From: Apiospora phragmitis
Lineage: Eukaryota; Ascomycota; Sordariomycetes; Amphisphaeriales; Apiosporaceae
Direction of reading: 5' to 3'
Length of the DNA stretch: 64,000 bases
Assembly (NCBI GenBank): GCA_038363925.1
Contig: JAQQWL010000004.1
Coordinates: 2,294,001 to 2,358,000, forward strand
Shown here one piece after another: positions 13,086-24,300 of the stretch. Positions within the stretch are counted from its first letter, which is position 1; the number at the start of each line of letters is the position of its first letter. The translations under genes and the position numbers were made by a program. Below the pieces are notes generated by a model. That model ran no database searches. It saw only the letters and a program-made list of their open reading frames with translations, and was not told where the DNA came from.

Positions 13086-15866
13086 TTAATCATCCCCTTC
13101 CCACCGCCCAACCCCCACAGGCCCATCACTCAGCACCTCGATGCTGAGCCCCTCGTCCGAGTTGGCCGCGGCCATGGGCACGCCCCCCATGACCTCAACG
13201 ACGATCCAGAGGCCGCGGCGCGCCTGGATCAGGAGCGGGTCGAGGTCGAACTCGCGGGTCCGCAGTCCGACTGCGCCGACCTCCATGAACTCGCCCTCCT
13301 CGTTGTCCTCTTCGGCGCCCGACGCCGCGACGACGACGCGGTCCGGGCCCCGGCCCAGCTCGACGCGCAGCCGGACGTGGGGGAGACTGCGCGGCGTGCC
13401 GGGGATGCTGCGCCCACCACCACCGCCGCCACCACCGCTGCTGCTGCTATTGTTAGACGCGCCACTGCGGCGCGTGAGGATAACGCTGGCGCGCGTGAGG
13501 CGGCCGACCTGCATGCGCGCCGTCTTGCGCACCTCGCCGGGGCCCTCGAACAGGAGCGGCGCCAGGGGCGTGCGCAGCATACCCGCGGCGTCGGCCGCGA
13601 CGGGCACGAGGCGGCACTTGTCGACGTTGGCGCCGACGCGGAGCGAAAAGTCGGCGAGCTGGCCCGGCTCGAAGGTGCTGCAGACGACGGTGTAGGTGGT
13701 GCCCGGGTCGAGGCGGGGGACGCGCACGAGGGCGCAGCCGCGGCGGTACTCGCCCGAGGTGGCGACGATGTCGCGGACGGCCAGCGTGGTGACGCGCCGG
13801 CCCGAGGCCCAGACCAGGTCGATGTGCACCGCGAGGTCGGGGCTCTCGGTGCTCAGCAGGATCGTGAGGGGTCCACCGTCGTCGCCGTCCCTTCCCGATT
13901 TGGGAATCGTGAGGGCAAACTGGGGATTGAAGAGGTATGTCGCGGCGGCCGCGTTGCCACCGGCTGTGCGCCGCGTCCAGGAACTCTTTAACTCGGTATA
14001 GTAAAGCATGCTGTCGCGCGCCTTTGTGATGGCGAGAGGGCAGCGGGAGAAGAACGAAAGTGTAAAGGCATAGCTGGGCAGGGGAAGGCCTTGCTGTGCA
14101 ACAACAATCGTATACGACACGCCCGTCTTGGCTTCGAAAGGGGCAAGGGTCTGAGGGGAGTCGACAAAAGGCCCACGATAAAGAGATTTGTCACCAAGCT
14201 CGACCCGGCAGCCATTGGCGTTGTCGAAGATATATAAGCTCATGAAACCAAGTTTAGTAGACACATCGGTAAGTGTCGAGTTCGACAGCGCCCTGGCAAT
14301 TTCCAGCTCCGCATCCTGGAAGTGGCGGCTCAATAGGATCCAAGCACTTCCCGAGGCCGAGGCGGTCATAGAATACTGCACGTTGTGGGCAAAAGATAGG
14401 GATAGACTTGGCGGCGGCAGCTCCCATACAAAATGGTGGTCCTGGCGTTCAGTGAAGAGGCCGGGATTCCAGTTCAAGTAGAGGGATTCGTAGTTCTGCG
14501 TCACGTCGTGGAAACTTATCCAGAAGGAGCCAGGTTTCAGCTTGGTGGGATGGTCGCTAGGAGACTGGCGTGCGTCTGACGACCCTATTCCTTTCCAAAC
14601 CAATCCAGCACACCAAGGGTTCTTGACGAGCATCCTCTTGTTTCCTTGCGATTCGGATACATCCAGGACAGCGTAGTCGTGCTCACCCACCAGACCCGAT
14701 GTCTCCTCTTCGGCAAGGGACAGTCTTCCGGTCCCCAAAGTAATTATTACATCGCCGTAGTCGTACGCTTTTTTGACTCTTGCCCAAGTCTGGTCAAAGT
14801 CAATATCGTCGCTCTGGAGAAATAGCTGCTGCGGAATCCAACCTGTGATTATCCACAGATCTGTTCCTGAATTGCTCCCGGGGAAGTCGTAGCCACCTCG
14901 GACTTTTAGGTAGGCTTTTTCCATCAGTGCAGGCCAGACCAGCTTGGGGTTCTGGCGATCCACCACATAAAGTGTCCGTTCGTTATGGGAAGAAGGCAAA
15001 CGGTCGTCAATGACGACTTTGCGAAAGCAGCCATTAAAGTTCATACGGAACACGTACTTGCCGTTTTCTGAGACTTGTGGCTGGCCCTTGTCGGAGTCTA
15101 TAGGAAACATGACAGTGGGTAATATGGAGGCGGGGCCTGGCCGAAGGTGCTTGATGCCGGCACCAAGACTGGCAACGACGGAACAGTCAGTCGTGATGTC
15201 CTGAACCAGGTCGAAGTCATCTTCAGCTTCCATCAGACGTAGTCGTGAATATTTATCGTCGTTAATGCTGGTCCACCCCCTACAATGTCCCATGGCCGCT
15301 TCCAGCCAGCGAAGACCTCTCGCTGGCGACCGGATAACGAGAATTCGGATGCATCACTGCCCCAGGCTGTTAGTTGAGTTGTGTTATATGTATTGATCCA
15401 TCCTGAGCCTCACGTAAAACTGGAACCCTGGAATTCGTCTGGATCCGGATCTGATTCCCATGGAGGAAACTTGTTCCCGTGCAGCTTGGAGCCGCGAAGC
15501 AAGATAGTCTGCTCGCTGATTGGGATCTGGCGTGAGAGGCGAGGCAGCTTCAGGCGCTTTTCCACCTGGCTCACGGTATCAACAGCACGAGCGATCTTTT
15601 TCAGTCGCTCTGCCAAAGACAGCAGGTCGTTACACTTCTGCCTTAACCGTGCCTTCTCCGTTGGCACCCGGGCCGTACCAGCTGCCTTCATGTACAGCTC
15701 AGCCGAGGCGATGGCATGGTCTAGAGCTTCTTGTCCTGAGCATCGTAGTGCCTGTGCCTCCCGTTTCTGGTGGGGAATTCGGAAGTTAGCGATAAAACAG
15801 CTCGCGGTTTTCCTCCAAGCGACAAGATATATATGTAATAGGGTTTACCTTCGCTTCCGCCTCCAT
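13086..15866 (-). CDS. palB: Calpain-like protease PalB/Rim13
   Basis: Cysteine protease of the ambient-pH pathway, which in fungi carries out the signalling cleavage of PacC/Rim101. Proposed exons on the minus strand: 15866-15849, 15766-15414, 15356-15277 and 15226-13086, summing to 863 residues. The N-terminus is an MIT domain (EALDHAIASAELYMKAAG, QKCNDLLSLAERLKKI), which docks on ESCRT-III proteins. The calpain core shows the catalytic Cys in DITTDCSVVASL, the His in GEHDYAVLDVS and the Asn in VKNPWCAGLVWKG. Calpain C2-like domains follow, with a poly-Gly stretch near the C-terminus (about 13420-13440). The third intron is doubtful: at 50 bases it is very short and has a GTGGAC donor, so a one-base indel there is an alternative. 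The micro-exon start MEAEAK is supported by a GTAAAC donor. Confidence 0.88.
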
Positions 15867-17146
15867 GTTTCAGGAAGCGTGACTATGTACAAACAAGTGA
15901 TGCTGAGCTGGGACGTGGGAGGGCAGAAAAGAGATAAAAAGCCTCACCCATAGCAGCAGATAGCGGTATCCTGTTTGACGAAGATGAGCTGAAGGGGTGT
16001 GGCACCTTGTTGGTGCCGGGTGTGCATGTCGCTTGCTTGATATGGGATTTTAGTCGCAAGATTGATTGAAGATGAGCTGACGGGCCCCGCCTTGGTTATG
16101 TATCACTGAGGCAGTGGGCATGCACTTGGGGGGGGTATATTCTCGGATGGATAAGAATGCAAGCGGTTCGTTGCGGTATAGGCCGTGTCGAAGGCAGAGT
16201 ATTGCAGCAGGATTTTTACAAAAAACTGAAATATGACAAGTATGCATCAAGGCGTCTCAACCAGTGTGAATGATGAATCGGCAGCAGTTGTGTTGGTGGT
16301 GTTGGAGGGGCCGGCACTTGCCGCTAATAATTGATACTCTGAAGTAGCATTTGAAGCAACCACAACCACCAACCCTATTTCTGGTACCTATGGGTTGATT
16401 CCAGCTAACCTGCCAATTGGCAGCAAAAGGCTTAGTTAGGTATGGTTTCTGGAAGATATGGATGGTAGGATTCGAATACCTGTCAGGATGATCCTTTCTC
16501 GTCTGGGCTCACCACTATTCATTCGGCTATCTGGTATTACGTCTTCTGGATCGCTGGGCAGGTTGGAAGGCAGCGGCAGTAGGTACGGAGTCTTTGTCAC
16601 TTTCCAGCTTGCCGAGAAGCAAAGGCGGGCACCCCATCTCGATAAGATAACACTTTTATGGCCGAGGTCCGTCATCACACATGCATGCCTTGCTGTAACG
16701 TCCCCGACAGTCGCCTATGCCGACATCCCTTCCGTGTATTTTTATTCCACCTCCTATAGACACCTACAGACCTTGACTCCAAGCCGTTTCTACGTTCAAT
16801 TGAGTTTCCATTTTTAGACAAGACAAAAGACGTGATACTGTTGTTGACTACATATACCGTCCCCGTTCGGTTCACTGTCGCAAACCAGCAGCTCGGTAGT
16901 TGAGGGAGCTAGCCAACGCTCTGACTTCATGCCGAGGTCGCATCTCCCGAGACTCGGCCAACCCGCTGCGCAAACCCACCGCGAAACAACAGAATCGACA
17001 GATAGTGATCCCACTAACATAGGAGTTGCGCAAAGTCCCTGAGATTTGATAGAAGACTAGATTTATCCTGAACGCGCCGACCGACCCTTCGCTGGGCAAC
17101 AAACGCTTATTACCTCCTTCCTATCAACCATACTCACACGCACGCC
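15867..17146. other. Divergent intergenic region, palB / peroxisomal carrier
   Basis: About 1.3 kb upstream of both palB (minus) and the adenine nucleotide carrier (plus). It contains only short non-conserved frames. It presumably carries both promoters. No RNA gene was recognised. Confidence 0.5.
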
Positions 17147-18586
17147 ATGTCCGCGCAATCGAAAGCCGCGGCCCTCCCTCCCTGGGGTCTGGCCGTCGCC
17201 GGCTCTACGGGCGCCGTCCTCGCCAACGCCCTGGTATATCCTCTAGACATGTAAGAAAGAAAGAAAGAAAGAAAACAAATGACGTTATATAGTCAGCATC
17301 TCCAATCCCATTGCGCGCTCCTCCCTCGTACCCCCTTCGTGAACAAGCCGCAAAAAGAGAAGACTACCCGGCTCCTCCATATCGTACAATTGCAAAGCAA
17401 CTAACGGACCGATCCCTCTATTGCCAAACACCGCAGTGTCAAGACCCGCCTCCAAGTCCAAGTCAAGCGCAACCCGAACGACCCTGACCACCTCCACCAC
17501 GGCGCCGAGCCGCACTACACGTCGACCTGGGACGCGATCCAGAAGATCGTGGCCGAGGACGGGCTGGCGGGCCTGTACGCGGGCATGGAGGGCGCGCTCC
17601 TGGGCGTGGCCTCGACCAACTTCGCCTACTTCTACTGGTACTCGACGGTGCGCGCCGTCTACCTCAAGCGGCCCGGCGCGCCCGCGCACCCGTCGACGGC
17701 CGTCGAGCTGGCCCTGGGCGCCGTCGCCGGCGCCCTCGCCCAGCTCTGCACCATTCCCGTCGCCGTCGTCACGACGCGCCAGCAGACCCAGGCCAAGACG
17801 GAGCGCAAGTCCTTCCTCGAGACGGGCCGCGAGGTCCTCGAGGGCGAGGACGGCCTCTTCGGGCTCTGGCGCGGCCTCAAGGCCAGCTTGGTCCTCGTCG
17901 TCAACCCGGCCATCACCTACGGTGCCTACGAGCGCTTGAAGAGCGGCATGTTCCCGACGAAGACGCGGCTAACGCCCGGCGAGGCTTTCCGTAAGACTCT
18001 CCTTTTCTTTCCGTGCATAACTCGAACGGGGTGGGAGTTAGTTGTATGCGTATAAAGCTTGCAAATACGGACAGAGCTGCTATAGGGAAATATCAAAGAG
18101 AAGAATAATAGCTTTGCTAATGAAGTATTTATAATAGTCCTCGGCGCCATGTCCAAAGCCCTGGCCACCATCGCGACGCAGCCCTTGATTGTCGCCAAGG
18201 TCGGCCTGCAGTCCAAGCCGCCCGCCGTGCGCAAGGGCAAGCCCTTCAAGAGCTTCGTCGAGGTCATGCGCTTCATCATCGACAACGAGGGGCCCATGGG
18301 CCTGTTCAAGGGCATCGGCCCCCAGATCCTCAAGGGGTTGCTGGTACAGGGTATCCTCATGATGACCAAGGAAAGGTGGGTTCTTTTTTTTCCCTTCCTC
18401 CCAACTGATTCGTCTCTCCCCTTCCATGGAAAAGCTGCTGGCTGAAATCAGAAATATAGGATGGAGCTGCTCTTCATCGCCCTCTTCCGCTATATACGCC
18501 AACTCCGCGCAAAGCAGCTCGCCAAGGCGGCCGAGCTGGCGGCGAAGGCTACGAGTAAGATTGCCGTTCCTCTCACGGCGAAATAG
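17147..18586 (+). CDS. Peroxisomal adenine nucleotide transporter (Ant1/PMP47)
   Basis: Mitochondrial-carrier-family protein of 340 residues in four exons: 17147-17250, 17437-17990, 18138-18375 and 18460-18586. The three carrier repeats are visible. The first has YPLDIVKTRLQVQV, spliced across intron 1. The second has the degenerate signature TIPVAVVTTRQQTQ. The third has TQPLIVAKVGLQSK. Each repeat has a following acidic/glycine box (EDGLAGLYAGM, EDGLFGLWRGL, EGPMGLFKGI). The pattern with IVAKVGLQ in repeat 3 and a basic Ala/Lys-rich tail (ELAAKATSKIAVPL) fits the PMP47/Ant1 group. That group exchanges cytosolic ATP for peroxisomal AMP to support fatty-acid activation. Intron 1 contains a GAAA microsatellite. 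Peroxisomal targeting is inferred from family membership. Confidence 0.88.
17255..17274. repeat. GAAA microsatellite in an intron
   Basis: About five GAAA units directly after the 5' splice site of intron 1 of the peroxisomal carrier gene. Simple sequence repeat. Confidence 0.7.
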
Positions 18587-19765
18587 GAGCAAGGAACAAA
18601 GACAAATCAGAAGGGGGTAGACGATGCTAGATATTGGGAGCGTGGGCATTGTTAGACGGCGTGAATGGATGGATAAGGGGTTGGTTTTGATCTCAGACGA
18701 CTGACCGACGACCACCAAGAACCAATATGAGACGTGATGGATAGAGAGCGCGGTTGCGCTACTTACTACAGTGGGAGTTCTTCGAATATGGAACCCTACA
18801 ACACACACTTTCGGCTTTTTGCGAAAGGACACACGGATCGACAGCAGCACGTCATATATTGCTCTTCTTGGTATTTTTTAGTTTTGGGTTTTCGCATTGC
18901 GTGGTATTTCAATAGCTTTATGTACATATAATGAACGATCGTTTCCCTGCGGCTTTGAGGTTTGGGTTCATATATTGAGTAGCAGCACACTTCTAACTGA
19001 CATTTGCAGTTGGGTATTGCCAGTGCCTGGCAAGAGACATACGACAGGAAGTGTAGCATGTTCATCCATATATAGAGAGCAACGCATGGGCAGATACTTG
19101 GGGTTTACCTCCATCAGATGATCTATCTACTACCATTCAACTCAATGATCAACGTACTGAACCTGTCATCAACACGATTAAGTGGGCGGTTGATCGTGAG
19201 ATAGTGACGAAAAGTTTTGCCTGACTAGCAGCTGCCCAAAAAAAGCGAGCTTGTACGAAGACTCACGGGCACTATTCGATGAAGCACATATTACATACAT
19301 GCATAATATCTTCACTTCGAGCCCATGAAAAGGAGATAGTAGAGACGCTTATATTTATATGAGACTGGAAGAGACCGTCCCTCCCTCCCCCATCGCCGAG
19401 TAAACATCAGCACAAAAACACAACAAGCATGGAGCACCGTCGTGCCTACAAAACAGTTCTTGTTATCCTTCCCCTTGGGTCCTAAACGCCAAACCAATGC
19501 AATTTCCCGCGCAAAATTTGATTTACCCGTATCCCAACAATACTCCGGTCGAGTAAGCCTTGGGGGTTTCGAAGCCTCCTACACCATCAGGATGAAACGG
19601 TGGGTAAATAGCCCCCTCCCCCTACCGATATACCTAGGCGCTTCTTTCAGTGTGTCGTACATGCAGCGCCATATCCCACCCAAGCCGGGGGCGACTTGGA
19701 TGGAGTCCTGAAGTCTGATGTGTAGCTGTACGAAGTACCCCCTCGAGCTTCTTGTCGCCTCTTCT
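18587..19765. other. Convergent intergenic region
   Basis: About 1.2 kb between the 3' ends of the carrier gene (+) and the Yippee gene (-). Only short, overlapping frames are present. The Yippee transcript may extend into it (see the Yippee entry). Confidence 0.45.
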
Positions 19766-20264
19766 TCAGCTTACATTGCAGAGCAGCTCGGCCTCGAGGA
19801 TAAATTTGCCCTCCTTGTACTTCTCGCTGGATTCGTATGCCTTATCGTACTTCCACCCGACCACTTCTTTACACTGACGGCAGCTGATATCACGCACTAT
19901 GTGTCGACCCGTGGTCATGTTACGTTCGGATGCCTCGCCGGCGTCGGTGTTGACTACGGTGTTGAAGAGGTAGGCTTTGCCATGCTGGCCTCGGAAGTTC
20001 TGCTCGTAGAAGCGGAGGTATGTATCAGCTCACAGTTCCTACTCTGAGTGTATGTGTGTCTCAGGCATTGTGGTAGAGGAAGAAGGAAAGAGAGGACGCG
20101 GGCAGTTAGGGAGGGAGGCCCTTAGCTAAAACAAGCCCGCAGTATGTAAGTGGAGATGAACTTACCCGGCTGATGATATCGTCAGCATTGGCCAGGTGAG
20201 CCTTACAGTGCTTGCACCCATAGATCTTGCTGCTACTGAGGTATGTATTGTACGCGAGCCCCAT
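19766..20264 (-). CDS. Yippee family zinc-binding protein
   Basis: Two exons on the minus strand, 20264-20166 and 19999-19766, give 110 residues, the usual length for Yippee. Exon 1 reads MGLAYNTYLSSSKIYGCKHC, then KAHLANADDIISR. Exon 2 reads NFRGQHGKAYLFNTVVN, then NMTTGRHIVRDISCRQCKE and VGWKYDKAYESSEKYKEGKF. The two CxxC pairs (CKHC, CRQC) form the Yippee zinc site. The fold is shared with Mis18 and cereblon; a general role in ubiquitin-ligase-linked regulation is known for some members, but none is assigned here. The frame is open upstream of MGLAY, but that extension is not family-like. The stop TGA lies inside a possible donor (GTAAGC directly after LLCN), so a short further 3' exon is possible. 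Confidence 0.85.
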
Positions 20265-22472
20265 GTTGAAGAGAGATGATGATCGGCGAGAGACAAGGTA
20301 CGGGAATATTCGACTGGCCAAGCGGGTGCTTGCGTTTCCTGTTAAGAGTAGTGTGTGCAAGTATGTATGTTTATCGGGAAGAGTGTGCTGCTGTTCTCTC
20401 GGCTTCGTCTATGGGGTGACAGTTGTATGTCTCTCTAGGCGCGCCAGGAAGGTTGCAGTAGATCTATCAGTCACTGAGGACAACGAGGCGGGAAAGTCGG
20501 GCGATCGACCAAGATGGCAACGAAGCTGTGGGTGTGGGTAGTCGCAGCTATGGCTGGCTAGATTGGCTGATGCCGAGGTCCTTTCCCCGATTATCGAATT
20601 GGCAAACTAGCAAAGACCGGCAGATGTAGCAGGAAACCTGTAGGGACCTCTGTGGTTCTCTACTCAAAGTCGGTGGAGAGGCAAGATGTAGAGAGGACCA
20701 GGCTAGAAACGATGTCGGAAGCAAGCTGTCACTGAGGCCTGTAGAATGGACAGACGAGATAAGCGAGTAGGAAGTATTGTCACGAGGGCTAGTTGAGGGT
20801 ATTCTCAAGTTGTGAACAAATGCCTTATTGCAAATAATACCAAGAATGTACAGTAAGAAGGTTTGTGATCGATATTGTCACGAGCAAACAGCTGTTGCTT
20901 ACCTCTTGAATGGAAAGCTGTTGTCGTTCGTTGGCGGGGATGGAATGATGGAGGCACTTGCGGTGATAAGATAGATGGGTTGACGCAAGAGAAGCCTGGG
21001 CCTGGTCTGGACAGTGCTCCGACTGACGCGCCCAAAAGAGCTGAGCTGATTACGAAGTAGCTGCCCCCCAAGACATGCGGTCATTTGCCTTATCACTGCG
21101 GGGTAATCAAAACCCCCCAAGCTACTGCCCAAGTGACCACCCAGAGGGGGCACGGCGTTTCTGTCAATGGCAGACGTACGCCAAGCCTTTCATGTAGGTC
21201 GGCCATTTGAGCCAAGGATCTTGTGACCTATTATGGATGTCAATGGTACAACGATACGAGGGATAGACATGAGGGAGGAGAATTGATATCAATATGCAAT
21301 CTTGAGTGAGATCTCTCTTAAGTGAAATTTCCCACGAATTTTCAGCCCTGGGGGCAGGACGGTCTGGAGGATGGATGAGATGGGGAGTAATTTCTCAAGC
21401 CTACTTTAAGCACCCCAACTCCACTCAAGGAGCCCACCATAGACCTCTCCAGGCTGGTTTGCCGCCGAGACTGGATAAATCAAGAAGAAGCACCTCGTCT
21501 CTCCCATACAGTCGCTCGATAGACAAGAATGTAACCCTCTGCCTGGATTAAGTCTAGAACTAGATGTAGGTTAATAGTTGACTCTTGGAGATGCCTAGCC
21601 CTGGAATTGATGCATATTTGTACAACGATCAAGTTTGTAACTCATCCCCCAAAATAGCCCCAATGCGCCAAGGCGACGTAAGGGGTTGCGCCTGTTTGTC
21701 TTTAACGTTCGTCAGCATCTGACCTTTTCAGGGGTCAGCCCCGAAGCGAGATGTGATCGCCTAAGTTTAGAAGCGAGATGCGCGTGAGCCTAGACGGACG
21801 GTCCCGGTTGGGTGGTGGGCGGGAGCACCCTTGGATTTACGAGAATATAACCATTCGATACTATTTCCAGGGCATTCTAGAACACGTTCCTATTATGTTC
21901 CTGTAAACCCAGTTTGAGACACCCGGCAAGAACATGATGTGCTATTGCTAATCTCTCTTAACCCCGGCCCTGTAATAGCTATGTTGAAGAATCAGGGAAT
22001 GGGAACCAACTGGCACAGATGATAGCAAATCACTGAAGGGGCAAGATGTGAGAGTTCGGTAGTATGTCGATCGTATCATTCATGATATTTTTTGGTGTGT
22101 TCGCACGCGCATCTAGATATCCGAGAACTATTCTCATTTCGACCCAGCCCCCAAAAGGGGGGCCAGTACATACAGGTCTCTTTGCCCACAAAGAGAGTAA
22201 GGGTCTTCTTCTTCCAACATGCCGACATCAAGTATATGTAACAGGAGGTAGTGGTCCGTTTTATTTTTCCAGACCACAGCTATATGCACAACGAAATTTG
22301 TAAAAGAAAGACGAGAAGAGTCGATCCAAAGAGAAAGAAAGAAAAAGGGGGGGTCGGAAGCCAAGGATGTACACAAATCGCTTCGCCAATTCCCAAAAAC
22401 CCATTCCACGCCATACGTAGTAACAGACGAGTAAACAAGGCTTCCGGCACCAGAAGCAACACCTTGACTTCT
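20265..22472. other. Intergenic region
   Basis: About 2.2 kb between the start of the Yippee gene and the stop of the ferric reductase, both on the minus strand. It should hold the Yippee promoter. I see no conserved frame, no tRNA and no terminal repeats. Confidence 0.45.
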
Positions 22473-24300
22473 TCACCAAGTAAAGGCTTCGTCCACAAAG
22501 TCGATGGTACCATGGTACTGTCTCTTGCGTACAGCCGCTCGCACCTCGTCGCTCAGTGCACCGGGGCCACACGTAGACACGCCCATAGCGCCGACTTGGT
22601 TCTCCATCTCGATAGACAGCAAGGTCTCAATGTTAGGTCGACCAGGGAACATCTGCACCGTAGACGAGGGGCTGTGGATCTCCTTGGTAGATCGAGGTCG
22701 GCTGACGAAGAGCATGATGCGCAGGCACTCGCGTCGCTTGTCCATGGCGAGAATCTCGGTCATCCAGGGTCGGATCCACTCGAGATGCTCAGGGCTCTGA
22801 ATGATCCATACTAGAACGATCTTGCGAGTAGCGACGGTGCCGTTGGCGTAGCCAGCAACGAGATCGCGGACGTGTGGTACTTGATGGGTGATGCCCACAC
22901 CACCAGCGAACAGCATGGCCGTGCCGTAGGAGTGCATCATGTGCAGACCACCGTAGGGACCCTCGACGAAGCAAGTCGTCCAGAGACGACCGTCAGGGGC
23001 GGCAGCAGCACGTTCGTAAAGGTTTTGGGTCATACCGGTACGGGCGCGGATCACATACGAGTGGCTAGTCTTGCGCATGGCCAATATATCTTGGCGGTTC
23101 ATGGCAAGCTTCTCGTCACTCAGATCCTCTGCCTCCTCGCTCCATGCGACCGAGAATGGATGTGATTGCCAAAGACTGATGGAGGGCATGTACAGGTAGG
23201 CGTGTTGACCAGCCTTGAAGGTCCAGGGGCGAGCCATGGTAACGGTGACACGGCAAGCATTGCCGGGGAGCGCTTCGACAAGAGTCTTGGTGCCACCACT
23301 GCCAATGTTGCTGTAAGCGATGCGGCAGAATCGAGCAAACCGATCGGCAATCCAGATGGGGATGACGGGAATGAGCCACTTGATCTGGGGGTACTTGTTC
23401 ATATCCAAGTGATACCAGAGACCGACGATGGAGACGATAGCCAATAGAATGTGCATGATCTTAAACGTCTCGTAGAAGGCGTGTCTCGAGATGCTGGCGG
23501 CCTGAATGAAGATGGCTACGAATGCACAGGTGGCAACGAAGCCATACAGGATGAAAGGTGTTGACCAGATGGCATCGAAAGCCTGGCTCCAATCCTTAGC
23601 ATGGGCAGAGACGGCCAAGAAGGCCATGGTGTGAGTAACAGCCTCCAAGGCGACAATTCGGCCGAACCATCGGTGCATGAGGTTGAACGTGTCAAAGGAG
23701 AATCCCAGCCACGTGATGAGAGGGTTGTTTCTGCCGGCCATGACGAACAGAGGAATCTGAGAGAATGTTAGCAAGTGGTCGTCACATCTTGACTTGGGCT
23801 GAACCTACCATGTTGACAACAGCCAGAGTACCGCTTCGGTTCCTCAGTTGCTTTCCTGCACTGGTGTAGTCCCTGTTCCAGGGAATATCAATCACACAGA
23901 AGGCAACATTCGTGCTCAGGTATGCCAGAAGAAACAGGAATTGGAACCTGGTAGGCAGTGTGCCCATATTGGCAGCACTGCTGAGCTGGAACTCGCGGTT
24001 GTGGCGTTTTCTGAACAAGGGAGAATACAGGATATTCTTCTTGAACCAAGACACCTTTCCTGAAGCCTTTGCAAAGTAATACTGCGTGTCGTTTGTCAGG
24101 CCAGTAACTGTCCGCACGTATTTGGTGAGTTCCGTCCATATCTTCCAGATGATGAAGGCGCCCGAGACTGCAGCACAGATGAAGATGAGGTAGTGTGATA
24201 AGGCGTCGTTCTCCATTCCCGGCGTCCACCCCTTAGCCAGACCAGAGCCGGCAGCGGCAGCAGTGCCCTTCTGCGCCGGTGCTGTCGAATTTGAAGACAT
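22473..24300 (-). CDS. Ferric reductase (FRE/NOX-like) transmembrane protein
   Basis: Two exons, 24300-23809 and 23756-22473, give 591 residues. Order of domains: a short N-terminal segment with one membrane span, then a ferric-reductase transmembrane block, then FAD- and NADPH-binding cytosolic domains. Paired heme-ligand histidines are visible in NLMHRWFGRI with EAVTHTMAF, and in FKIMHILLAI with GLWYHLD. The flavin-binding motif is SHPFSVAW. NADPH-binding elements are FVEGPYGG, FAGGVGIT and STCGPGAL. Such proteins move electrons from NADPH across the membrane to reduce Fe(III) or Cu(II), at the plasma membrane or in a vesicle. I do not see a signal peptide. The donor follows VVNM (GTAGGT). 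No frame defects in 1.8 kb of coding sequence. The metal substrate is inferred only from family. Confidence 0.88.

Noticed and set aside
13026..13991. 321-codon plus-strand frame
   Set aside because: Lies opposite the palB C-terminal domain and is an antisense shadow of GC-rich coding sequence.
16460..16490. T-arm-like string GGATTCGAATACC suggesting a tRNA
   Set aside because: No matching acceptor stem, D-arm or anticodon arm could be found around it. No tRNA gene was found elsewhere either.
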